Assembly: GCA_003151955.1 (NCBI GenBank) | Contig: PLZB01000008.1 | Location: forward strand, 1-45,673 | Length of the DNA: 45,673 bases | Reading direction: 5' to 3' | DNA from: Acidimicrobiaceae bacterium | Lineage (GTDB): Bacteria; Actinomycetota; Acidimicrobiia; Acidimicrobiales; UBA8190 | Part shown: piece by piece, positions 30,011-37,502 of the stretch | Layout: each line of letters begins with the position of its first letter | How positions within the stretch are numbered: the first letter of the stretch is position 1 | The notes under the pieces: generated by a model | Seen by the model: only the letters and a program-made list of their open reading frames with translations | What the model was told of the DNA's origin: nothing | Database searches by the model: none | Made by a program: the position numbers and the translations under genes

Positions 30011-32139
30011 GCTCCCCCGGGACCCGGGGCCGGGGGCGATCGCCACGGGCGTCGGTGGCGGCCCGGGCCACGGTGGCCGTGGGCTCGATCTCCCGACGGC
30101 TCCGGCTCGGCGAGGGATCGGTCATCGGCGGTCGGGTCGGCCTGGCCCTCGATCCCGGCCTCCTGGCGTCGCTGACGGCGGGCCGGCCGGTGGCTCTCGT
30201 GAGCGGCACCAACGGCAAGACCACCACCACCCGGCTCCTGGCCGCCGCCCTGGGGGGACCCGGCCGGGTGGCGACCTCGTCGGCCGGTGCCAACCTCCCG
30301 GCCGGGCTGGCCGCCGCCCTGTCGGCCGCACCGCCCGCGGTCCCGGCCGTCCTCGAGATCGACGAGGGCTACCTCCCGCGGGTGGCCGAGGTTGTCCACC
30401 CCCGGGTCATCCTCCTCCTCAACCTCTCCCGGGACCAGCTCGATCGGGTCAGCGAGGTCCGGATGGTGGCGGGCCGGTGGCGGGCGGCGGTGGCCGCCCT
30501 GGAGGAGACGGTGGTGGTGGCCAACGCCGACGATCCCCTGGTGGTGTGGGCGGCCCGGACCGCCCCCTCGGTCCGGTGGGTGGCGGCCGGCCAGCTCTGG
30601 CGGGCCGATGCCGGGGGGTGTCCGGCCTGTGAGGGTCGGATCGAATTCGCAAGCGACGGCAAGGGCTGGGCCTGCCCGGGCTGCGGCTTCGCCCGCCCCG
30701 AGCCCGACGACCGGCTCGAGGGCGACAGCCTGGTCTTGGCCGGAGGCCGCCGGCTCCCGATCGTCCTCGCCCTCCCGGGGCGCTGCAACCTGGCCAACGC
30801 GGCGGTGGCCGCCGTGGCCGCCGGGGTTCTCGGTGTGGACCCCGCCGACGCCCTCGAGGCCATGGGAGCGGTGGGAGACGTCGAGGGCCGCTTTGCCGTC
30901 GTCGACCACGGCGGGATCCGGACCCGGCTCCTCCTGGCCAAGAACCCGGCCGGCTGGGCCGAGCTCCTCGACCTCATCGACGGGGGAACCGGACCCGTGG
31001 TCGTCGGGATCAACGCCAGGATCGCCGACGGCCACGACCCCTCCTGGCTCTGGGACGTCGACTTCGAGCGGCTGGCCGGCCGCCTGGTCGTGGCCACCGG
31101 GGAGCGCGGCCGGGACCTGGCCGTCCGGCTCCGCCACGCCGGGGTGGACCACGTCACCGTCCCCGACCAGCTCCGGGCCCTGGCCGCAGCCGGGTCCGAC
31201 ACCGTCGAGTACGTCGGGAACTACACCGCCTTCCAGGACCTCCGCCGGCTCGTCGGCCGGGACCAGGGTCCGGCCGGCTCCACGGGACCCCCGCCGTGTC
31301 CCGCCGCGGCGGCCCGGGCCATCCCCCCGGCTTCCCCGGCCCTGACGTCGGGCCCCGGACCCTCGGCGCTCCGGATCGTCGTCGTCCACCCCGACCTCCT
31401 CGGCACCTACGGCGACGGGGGGAACGGCCGGATCCTGGCCGACCGGGCCGCCTGGCGGGGCCTCGATGTCGAGCTATTCCTGGCCCGCAGCGGTGACCTC
31501 GTCCCCGGATCGGGCGACCTCTACTGCCTGGGCGGGGGGGAGGACGGCCCCCAGGTCGAGTCGGCCGAGCTCCTCCGGGGCGGGGTCCTGAACCGGGCCG
31601 TCGAAGCCGGGGCCGCCGTTCTGGCCGTCTGTGCCGGCTACCAGGTGGTGGGGGCCTCCTTCCCCGGGGCGGGGGGGAGCCGCCACGAGGGCCTCGGGCT
31701 CCTCGACGTCACCACCGAGAAGGGGACAGGGCCCCGGGCCGTCGGGGAGCTCCTGGCCACCCCCATGGGCGGACCGGCGGGGCCCGGGTTCTCGCCCGTC
31801 GGCCTGCCCATGTTGACCGGCTTCGAGAACCACGGCGGTGTGACCCGGCTCGGTGCCGGCGTCCGGCCCCTGGCCCGGGTCCAGACCGGGATCGGCAACG
31901 GCGCCGGGGACGGAACCGAGGGGGCCTGGTCGGGCCGGGTGGTCGGGACCTACCTCCACGGGCCCGTCCTGGCCCGGAACCCGGCCCTGGCCGACCTCCT
32001 CCTCTCTTTGGCCACCGGGGTGGACCTGGCCCTTCTCGACGACGACGAGGAGGAGGCCCTCCGGGCCGAGCGGCTGGCTGCCGTGTCGGGGGGCCGGAGG
32101 GCTGGTCGGGGCCGGCTGGTCCGGGTCATGAGCCGGTGA
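30007..32139 (+). CDS. Fused MurT-GatD lipid II isoglutaminyl synthase
   Basis: 710 residues on one chain. MurT part (1-~420): Mur-ligase P-loop SGTNGKTTTTRLL, a four-Cys zinc ribbon (Cys205/208 and ~224/227, GCPACEGRIEF and GWACPGCGF), and the DUF1727 block LLLAKNPAGWAELLDLI with SWLWDVDFE. An Ala/Pro-rich linker follows (~420-455). GatD part (~455-710): HPDLLGTYGDGGNG, nucleophile Cys~542 in AVCAGYQ, His~651 in GTYLHGPV. MurT/GatD amidates the D-Glu of lipid II to D-isoglutamine, with GatD supplying ammonia from glutamine. In characterised species they are two polypeptides. All catalytic features are retained, so the fusion should be active. GTG 30007 is coupled to the upstream gene. Confidence 0.95.
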   Translation: MSSPGTRGRGRSPRASVAARATVAVGSISRRLRLGEGSVIGGRVGLALDPGLLASLTAGRPVALVSGTNGKTTTTRLLAAALGGPGRVATSSAGANLPAGLAAALSAAPPAVPAVLEIDEGYLPRVAEVVHPRVILLLNLSRDQLDRVSEVRMVAGRWRAAVAALEETVVVANADDPLVVWAARTAPSVRWVAAGQLWRADAGGCPACEGRIEFASDGKGWACPGCGFARPEPDDRLEGDSLVLAGGRRLPIVLALPGRCNLANAAVAAVAAGVLGVDPADALEAMGAVGDVEGRFAVVDHGGIRTRLLLAKNPAGWAELLDLIDGGTGPVVVGINARIADGHDPSWLWDVDFERLAGRLVVATGERGRDLAVRLRHAGVDHVTVPDQLRALAAAGSDTVEYVGNYTAFQDLRRLVGRDQGPAGSTGPPPCPAAAARAIPPASPALTSGPGPSALRIVVVHPDLLGTYGDGGNGRILADRAAWRGLDVELFLARSGDLVPGSGDLYCLGGGEDGPQVESAELLRGGVLNRAVEAGAAVLAVCAGYQVVGASFPGAGGSRHEGLGLLDVTTEKGTGPRAVGELLATPMGGPAGPGFSPVGLPMLTGFENHGGVTRLGAGVRPLARVQTGIGNGAGDGTEGAWSGRVVGTYLHGPVLARNPALADLLLSLATGVDLALLDDDEEEALRAERLAAVSGGRRAGRGRLVRVMSR

Positions 32140-32179
32140 GCTGCCGGCCCCTGCGTCGAGCAGCGAGCGCTGATAGATG

Positions 32180-32214
32180 TTGACTATTTATATCATTCTG
32201 ATATACAGAGTCAA
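32180..32214 (+). promoter_or_regulatory. 35-bp palindromic promoter of the AAA ATPase gene
   Basis: Centre TATATCA-TTC-TGATATA (32189-32205) plus outer arms TTGACT (32180-32185)/AGTCAA (32209-32214), symmetric about 32197. The left arm doubles as a -35 (TTGACT); with a 16-nt spacer TATACA (32202-32207) is an extended -10 (TG at 32199-32200). The start codon at 32218 is only 4 nt beyond the palindrome. Confidence 0.7.
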
Positions 32215-32217
32215 AGT

Positions 32218-33417
32218 ATGCCGACGAATCCCTACACCCCCGGAGCTGGGAAGCGTCCTCGTGCCCTGGTGGGCAGGGGCCGCCAGCTCGTCCTGATTGA
32301 TCACCTCATCGACCAATTCGAGGGCGGGTACTCATCCGAAGCGATGGCCTGGAGCGGACTTCGGGGGATGGGGAAGACGGTCCTCCTCCGGGAAGGTCTC
32401 CGCAGGCTCCAGGACCGCGGTTGGCTGGTGGGCTACTACGAGATCCGTCAGGGTGTCGACATCGGGGTGACGGTCGCGGAAGTCCTGAATCGAGGTCAGC
32501 AACTCCTCCCCCCAGGGAAGCCGATGTCTCGGGCCATGTCGTGGCTGCGCAGCGCCGCGGCAATGCCAAAGGTCACCGCGTCCCATGGCGATCTCGCCGT
32601 TGAGCTCGGAATCCGGCCACGCGACGGGGCTGGCAGGATCCCGGTCGACGCCCTCGACAATCTCTTTCTCCGCCTCGGAGCAGCAGCGGCTTCAGCCGGC
32701 GTCGGCGCTGTCTTCCTCCTCGACGAGTTGCAACTGCTGAGGAGGGCGGACCTGTCCGCCCTCCTCCATGCGTCTGAGGCCGCGCAGGACCTCCCCGTCA
32801 CCTTCATCGGAGCGGGCCTGCCGAACCTTCCGTTCCTGCTGGCCGAGGCCGGCTCGTACTCCGAACGGCTCGCTTTCGACCGGGTCGACCGGCTCTCCAA
32901 TCGGGACGCCAAGGACGCCCTGGAGCTTCCGGCCGCAGAGCACGGGGTGATGTTCGCTCCCGAGGTCCTGAAGGCCATCCTCGGTCGGGCCGATGGCTAT
33001 CCCTACTTCCTCCAGTTGTACGGCCAGGAGTGCTGGCGGGCGGCGGGCAGCCCGTCCGATCGTCCCGGCACGGTCATCGAGAGGGCTCATTTCTTCGAGG
33101 CAACGGCCGAGGTGCAGCGCCAACTCGACGTTGGGATCTATGCCATCCGAGTCGAGAAGGCGAGCCCGTTGGAGCGGCGCTACCTGGCCACGATGGCGAG
33201 CCTCGGTGACTCGGAGATCCCGAGTGGCGCGGTGGCCAGGATGATGGGCCGCTCGGTGGGAGCCCTGTCTCCACAACGGGAACGGCTCATCGAGAAGGGT
33301 CTCGTCTACTCGCGGGCGCATGGACTCCTGGAGTTCTCGGTGCCGGGATTCTCCGACTACCTCCGGAGGAATGCCGACCTTCTGTCGAGCCTTGGCGAGG
33401 AGAGCCCTCCTGGCTGA
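32218..33417 (+). CDS. AAA/STAND-like ATPase with C-terminal winged helix
   Basis: 399 residues. Walker A GLRGMGKT (47-54), Walker B AVFLLDELQLL (~162-172), an arginine-containing sensor region (FIGAGLPNLPFLLAEAGSYS), and a C-terminal winged-helix (LERRYLATMASLGDSEIPSG, VARMMGRSVGALSPQRERLI, GLLEFSVPGFSDYLRR). This layout is found in archaeal/bacterial MoxR-unrelated AAA_16-type ATPases that are often orphan or linked to mobile and toxin-antitoxin loci. It is intact, monocistronic, and has codon use (GCG, CGC, TCG, GCA) unlike the flanking cell-wall genes, suggesting import. It may bind its own palindromic promoter through the winged helix. No partner gene is present; role unknown. Confidence 0.8.
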   Translation: MPTNPYTPGAGKRPRALVGRGRQLVLIDHLIDQFEGGYSSEAMAWSGLRGMGKTVLLREGLRRLQDRGWLVGYYEIRQGVDIGVTVAEVLNRGQQLLPPGKPMSRAMSWLRSAAAMPKVTASHGDLAVELGIRPRDGAGRIPVDALDNLFLRLGAAAASAGVGAVFLLDELQLLRRADLSALLHASEAAQDLPVTFIGAGLPNLPFLLAEAGSYSERLAFDRVDRLSNRDAKDALELPAAEHGVMFAPEVLKAILGRADGYPYFLQLYGQECWRAAGSPSDRPGTVIERAHFFEATAEVQRQLDVGIYAIRVEKASPLERRYLATMASLGDSEIPSGAVARMMGRSVGALSPQRERLIEKGLVYSRAHGLLEFSVPGFSDYLRRNADLLSSLGEESPPG

Positions 33418-33430
33418 CCGCCGCCGGGAA

Positions 33431-34111
33431 TCAGCCCAGCTCGTAGCGCCAGCCCCCGTCGACCATGAAGAGCCGGTTCCTGGGCCCCGGTCGGTCCAGG
33501 TCGCCGTCGTCGTAGCCGGCGTCCCCGGCCCAGACCGCCACCACCTCTCTTCCGGCCATGGCGATGTGGGTCTCGAAGCGCTCCGGGGGCCGGCTCCGGG
33601 CCTCGGCCAGGGCCGCCTCGACGTCGGAGGCGGGAGCGATCCGGCGGAGTGTCAGCCAGGTCGGCGGGGCCAGCTCGATCTCTCCGGCGGCCTGCCGGTC
33701 GAGGACCTCGTCGGGCCGGAGCCAGAGGTGCTCGTGGATCTCCCCCCCGTCGATCTCCACCTCGGTCTCCGGGGCCAGGGCCAGGAAGAACCAGGTCAGG
33801 TAGCGCTTGGGCGCCTCGGGGGGCGGGGTCCAGTGGGAGAAGGGGACCAGGGCCGCCGGGTCGAGGACCAGGCCGGCCTCCTCGGTCGCCTCCCGGGCCG
33901 CCGCCTGCCGGGCCGCGGCCAGCTCGTCTCCGGGCCGGTCGGGGTCGGCGTCGGCCGGGTCGACCCGGCCCCCGGGGAAGACCCACATCCCCCCGAACGT
34001 GGTGGCGGAGTTCCGCCGGAGCATGAGGACCTCGGGACCCGACGGGCCGGGGCGGAGGCAGACGGCGGTGGCGGCAGGGAGCAGCTGGGTCCCGGTTCCC
34101 GAGAGGTCCAT
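33431..34111 (-). CDS. Nudix hydrolase (NUDT7/19-like)
   Basis: 226 residues. The Nudix box is GGRVDPADADPD...AAAREATEEAGL, with an insertion between the glycine and the REXXEE part as in NUDT19/CoA-type pyrophosphatases. TTFGGMWVFPGG precedes it. Such enzymes cleave CoA or acyl-CoA esters or other nucleoside diphosphate derivatives. ATG 34109-34111 has TAAGGT (34119-34124, minus) exactly 7 nt upstream, so I prefer it over GTG 34120, which would overlap the -10. Confidence 0.92.
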   Translation of the reverse strand: MDLSGTGTQLLPAATAVCLRPGPSGPEVLMLRRNSATTFGGMWVFPGGRVDPADADPDRPGDELAAARQAAAREATEEAGLVLDPAALVPFSHWTPPPEAPKRYLTWFFLALAPETEVEIDGGEIHEHLWLRPDEVLDRQAAGEIELAPPTWLTLRRIAPASDVEAALAEARSRPPERFETHIAMAGREVVAVWAGDAGYDDGDLDRPGPRNRLFMVDGGWRYELG

Positions 34112-34118
34112 CCCGGGC

Positions 34119-34140
34119 ACCTTAGAGGAGTCGGTACGAT
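34119..34140. promoter_or_regulatory. Divergent leaderless promoters, Nudix and small membrane protein genes
   Basis: Minus TAAGGT (34119-34124) is 7 nt before the Nudix ATG. Plus TACGAT (34135-34140) is 6 nt before GTG 34147. Confidence 0.5.
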
Positions 34141-34146
34141 CGGGGC

Positions 34147-34503
34147 GTGCGCAGCACTTGGCTCAGCCGCCGGGCCATGGTCCTCCACCTGGTCCTCCTT
34201 GTCCTGCTGCCGGCGTTTGCGGGGCTGACCTGGTGGCAGCTCGGGCGGGCCCTGGACGGGAACGGGCTGAGCTGGGCCTACACCTTCGAATGGCCCATCT
34301 TCGGGGGATACGCCATCTTCATGTGGTGGAAGCTCCTTCACGACACCGACCGCGACAGCCGGGCCGAGGCCCGGGCGGCCGGACCGGACCGGCTCGACCC
34401 GGCCAGCTCGGCCCGGATCGACGAGGAACAGGACGACGAGTTGGCCTCCTACAACGACTACCTGGCCGCCCTCCACGCCGGCGACCCCCGCCGGCGCCGG
34501 TGA
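34147..34503 (+). CDS. Small conserved-type actinobacterial membrane protein
   Basis: 118 residues: two hydrophobic helices (VLHLVLLVLLPAFAGLTWWQLG at ~12-33; FEWPIFGGYAIFMWWKLLHD at ~47-66), then an acidic cytoplasmic tail (DEEQDDELASYNDYLAALHA). The WWQLGRAL motif after the first helix resembles the N-terminus of SURF1-like proteins. Proteins like this are common next to DUF3817 genes in actinobacteria. Function unknown. GTG 34147 chosen from the -10 box. It is followed 7 nt later by the DUF3817 gene. Confidence 0.75.
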   Translation: MRSTWLSRRAMVLHLVLLVLLPAFAGLTWWQLGRALDGNGLSWAYTFEWPIFGGYAIFMWWKLLHDTDRDSRAEARAAGPDRLDPASSARIDEEQDDELASYNDYLAALHAGDPRRRR

Positions 34504-34510
34504 GGCCCCG

Positions 34511-34873
34511 GTGAGCGGCTCCCTGCTGCGCTACCGGATCATGGCCTACATCGTGGGGACCGGTCTGGTGGTCCTGTTCTTCGTCGGGATTCCCCTCGAA
34601 TTCGGCATCCCCCACGTGCTGGGCGCTCCCCACAACCGCTGGGTGAACCGGATCGTGGGGACGGCCCATGGCTACCTCTACCTCGTCTACCTGGCCGCCG
34701 CCTACGACCTCTGGCGCCGGCGGCACTGGAGCCTCTGGCAGCTCGTGGCCACCATCCTGGCCGGCTTCGTCCCCTTCCTGGCTTTCGTGGTGGAGCGGTC
34801 GGTGACGGCCCGGGTCCGCCGGGAGCTGGCCGAGGAGTCGGCTGGAGCCGGAGCCGGAGCCCGACCGGACTGA
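34511..34873 (+). CDS. DUF3817 integral membrane protein
   Basis: 120 residues, three helices. RYRIMAYIVGTGLVVLFFVG, NRWVNRIVGTAHGYLYLVYL and LVATILAGFVPFLAFVVERS are the DUF3817 pattern. Function unknown; widespread in actinobacteria. GTG 34511 follows GAGGCCCCG. The gene converges on the methyltransferase with 3 nt between stops. Confidence 0.9.
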   Translation: MSGSLLRYRIMAYIVGTGLVVLFFVGIPLEFGIPHVLGAPHNRWVNRIVGTAHGYLYLVYLAAAYDLWRRRHWSLWQLVATILAGFVPFLAFVVERSVTARVRRELAEESAGAGAGARPD

Positions 34874-34876
34874 CCG

Positions 34877-35950
34877 CTACCGGCGACTCCTGGCCCGGCG
34901 GGCCAGGACCCGGCCGTAGACGGCGCGGAAGGGTCGGAGCCAGCGGAAGGTCCGGGTGGCCTGGAGCCGCTCCAGCTCCTCCCGGTCCCACGTGGCCGAC
35001 TCGGTCCCGGCCCGGGCCTCAGGGCCGTCGGCCTCGGCCCGGGTCCGGAGGTCGGCGATCTCGGCCCGGAGCCGGTCCCGCTCGAGTCGGAGCCGGCCCA
35101 GCTCCTCCTGCAGGGGCTCCTCGGCCTCCCGGGCCGACTCGGCCCGGGCCAGGGCCAGGCGGACCCCCTCGGAGCGCTGGAGCTCCTCGAGCCGGGCCAG
35201 GCGGGCCAGGGACCGGCGCAGGGCCGCATTCCCGTCGTCCCGGGTGGCCAGGACCACGAACTGGTAGGTCTCGGACTCGGGATCCTGGAGGATCCGGTCG
35301 ACGAGGACGGGGTCCACCCCGTCCCGGCTGACGGCGAGCTCGGTCCCGAAGAGGGGGACGACGACCCGGCGGAGCTCGAGGGGGACGAGCCCGGCCTGGC
35401 GCACCAGCTCGAGCAGCGAGGACCGGGTGAAGAAGCGGAGGTGGGTGCGGTCGAGGAGCCCCCAGTCCCGGTAGGGGAAGGTCCCCGCCAGGAGGGCCAG
35501 CCGGATGTCGCCATGGGCGACGTTGGGCACGGAGATCACGACTGTCCCCCCGGGGCGGAGGTGGTCGAGGGAGCGCCGGAGGGCCGTTCCCGGGTCGCGG
35601 AGATGCTCGAGGACGTCACCGAAGAGGAGGGTGTCGAAGGCCTCCCCGGCGAGCCCGGCCCAGACGTCCCCGCCGTCGAGGTCTCCGACCACGACCCGGC
35701 CGGCATGGCGTCGGGCCGCCACGGCCGCCCCGGCGTCGACCTCGACGCCCACCACGGTGCAGTTGCGGTCGGCCAGGGCCTTCGTCACATGGCCGCCGGC
35801 ACAGCCGACCTCGAGGACGTCCTTGTTCCAGCCCACCAGGTCGAGAGCGGCGGCGTGGGCGTTGTTGGGGTCGTCGGGGTCGACGACGGTGTCGTAGACG
35901 GACACCGTGGGGTCCGGCGGCGGGGCGGGGGTGTCGGTTCCGGTGGTCAT
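34877..35950 (-). CDS. Class I SAM methyltransferase with C-terminal coiled coil
   Basis: 357 residues. Rossmann methyltransferase at ~15-245: SAM loop VLEVGCAGGHVTKAL, VVGVEVD, DTLLFGDVLEHLRDP, LRPGGTVVISVPNVAH. Residues ~250-325 form a long charged coiled coil (LARLARLEELQRSEG, EELGRLRLERDRLRAEIADL), then a basic tail (FRWLRPFRAVYGRVLARRAR). The tail resembles ends of surface-polysaccharide enzymes such as WbdD-type or glycosyltransferase partners. It is the last gene of the WbsX operon (ATGA overlap at 35947-35950). Likely a sugar or glycan-chain O-methyltransferase. Confidence 0.9.
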   Translation of the reverse strand: MTTGTDTPAPPPDPTVSVYDTVVDPDDPNNAHAAALDLVGWNKDVLEVGCAGGHVTKALADRNCTVVGVEVDAGAAVAARRHAGRVVVGDLDGGDVWAGLAGEAFDTLLFGDVLEHLRDPGTALRRSLDHLRPGGTVVISVPNVAHGDIRLALLAGTFPYRDWGLLDRTHLRFFTRSSLLELVRQAGLVPLELRRVVVPLFGTELAVSRDGVDPVLVDRILQDPESETYQFVVLATRDDGNAALRRSLARLARLEELQRSEGVRLALARAESAREAEEPLQEELGRLRLERDRLRAEIADLRTRAEADGPEARAGTESATWDREELERLQATRTFRWLRPFRAVYGRVLARRARSRR

Positions 35951-36729
35951 GGCATGGGGAGGAATGGGGCCCCCCGGCTCAGGTAGGTGGTCGAGAGGTC
36001 GAACCGGGTGTTGCCGATGGTCTCCGGACCCCGGTGGACCCAGACCATGTCGGGCCGGACGTCGACCCGGCTCACGAGGTCGGGCCGGGAGGCGGCCAGC
36101 ATGACCAGCTCGAAGACGAGGTTGCTCAGGAAGGGCCGGTCCCCGAAGGGGGAGTCATCCTCCTGCCAGGCCCCGGGCCAGTGGGCCCAGCCCCAGTCCT
36201 CCAGGATGTAGATCCCGCCCGGCCGGAGGCGGGGGAAGACGATCTCGAAGGCCACCTTCGACTCCGGGTAGAAGTGGGAGGCGTCGTCGACGGCCAGGTC
36301 GATCCCGGCGGCGGGGACGTGCTCGTCCAGGAGGGCGCCGAGCGCCACCCGGTCGGCCTGGGAGGTTCCGTAGGCGGGGACGATGACGTCCCGGAGGCCC
36401 TGGTCGTCGAGGTAGTGCTCCAGGGCCGGGACCGGGTCGGGGAGGAGGTCGACGCAGAGGAGGCGCCGGGGGTGGAAGAGCTTCTCCAGGAGGACGACGC
36501 TGCCGCCCTTGAAGATGCCCAGCTCGACGATGGTGGCTACCGTCTCGGGGTCCAGCTCGAGGAGGTCGGTCACCATCGTCCGGTTCTTCCCGAGGACGAA
36601 GCTGTCCGGGGTGGACCCGGCCCGGTGCATGTCGGCCGGGTCGGTCAACAGGCGGAACTCGACCCCGTCGACCTCGAGGGTGAAGTCGTCGAGCCAGTGG
36701 AGCCGGGTCCGCAGCCTGTCCCCGTTCAC
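35947..36729 (-). CDS. CmcI-like class I SAM methyltransferase
   Basis: 260 residues. TIVELGIFKGGSVVLLEKLF is the SAM-binding start, LLCVDLLPDPVPALEHYL the next strand, DLAVDDASHFYPESKVAFEI the acidic active-site strand, and RPGGIYILEDWGWAHW the terminal part. The arrangement is like cephalosporin hydroxylase (CmcI)/rhamnosyl O-methyltransferases. The start is GTG at 36727-36729 overlapping the TylF-like stop (GTGA). In this operon the likely substrate is a sugar hydroxyl of a surface glycan. Confidence 0.85.
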   Translation of the reverse strand: MNGDRLRTRLHWLDDFTLEVDGVEFRLLTDPADMHRAGSTPDSFVLGKNRTMVTDLLELDPETVATIVELGIFKGGSVVLLEKLFHPRRLLCVDLLPDPVPALEHYLDDQGLRDVIVPAYGTSQADRVALGALLDEHVPAAGIDLAVDDASHFYPESKVAFEIVFPRLRPGGIYILEDWGWAHWPGAWQEDDSPFGDRPFLSNLVFELVMLAASRPDLVSRVDVRPDMVWVHRGPETIGNTRFDLSTTYLSRGAPFLPMP

Positions 36730-37502
36730 CGGCGCCGCCGCCAGTAGACGCCGGTCCAGTCGATGGGGACGATCTCCTCGTCGACGCCGTGGTCGCGGCG
36801 GTATTCCCCGACGGCTTGGCGGCAGGCCTCGATGGCCCCGTAGTCGTCGACGATGAGGAAGCCACCGGGAGCCAGCCGGGGGTAGAGGGCGGTCAGGGTG
36901 TCCATGGTCGACTCGTAGTAGTCGCCGTCGAGGCGGAGGACGGCCAGCTGCTCAACCGGGGCGCCGGCCAGGGTGTCGCGGAACCAACCACGGAGGAAGT
37001 GGACCCGGTCGTCGAGGAGGTCGTACCGGGCGAAGTTTGCCTTCACGGTGGCCAGGCTCACGGCCAGCTCGGGATGGATCGAGAGGTCCTCGGGCATCTC
37101 GCCGGGATAGTGGTCCCGGTCGGGCGGTGGGAGACCCCGGAAGGAGTCCGCCACCCAGACGTCCCGGCCGGTCACGCCGTAGGCGGCCAGGACGGCCCGC
37201 ATGAGGATCGAGGCCCCGCCCCGCCAGACCCCGGCCTCGAGGAGATCCCCGGGGACACCGTCGTCGAGGACTTTGACGATGCAGGACTGGAGGTTGTCGA
37301 GCCGAGCCGAGCCGATCATCGTCTCGGCGGTGGCGGGCCAGTCCCGGCCCTCGGCCCGGGACTCCCGGAGCGCCTTGGAGCCACCCGGGTAGTCGAGGTA
37401 GGCGGCCTCATCCTCGACGAAGAGGACCCGCGTCAGGCATCCCTTCAGGAGCTCGAGGTAGCGCTCGGCCGTCCCGGCCGCGGTGGTCGTCGATGGGGTC
37501 AT
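36726..37502 (-). CDS. TylF/macrocin O-methyltransferase family protein
   Basis: 258 residues. Family blocks: RLDNLQSCIVKVLDDGVPGD, LLEAGVWRGGASILMRAVL (SAM), VWVADSFRGLPPPD, VHFLRGWFRDTL, AVLRLDGDYYESTMDTL and GGFLIVDDYG. The Asp residues in LDGDYYEST and VDDYG are the metal-binding set of Mg-dependent sugar O-methyltransferases. Starts at ATG 37500-37502 overlapping the WbsX stop. Known relatives methylate deoxysugars of macrolides or glycopeptidolipids; here a surface glycan is more likely. Confidence 0.92.
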   Translation of the reverse strand: MTPSTTTAAGTAERYLELLKGCLTRVLFVEDEAAYLDYPGGSKALRESRAEGRDWPATAETMIGSARLDNLQSCIVKVLDDGVPGDLLEAGVWRGGASILMRAVLAAYGVTGRDVWVADSFRGLPPPDRDHYPGEMPEDLSIHPELAVSLATVKANFARYDLLDDRVHFLRGWFRDTLAGAPVEQLAVLRLDGDYYESTMDTLTALYPRLAPGGFLIVDDYGAIEACRQAVGEYRRDHGVDEEIVPIDWTGVYWRRRR

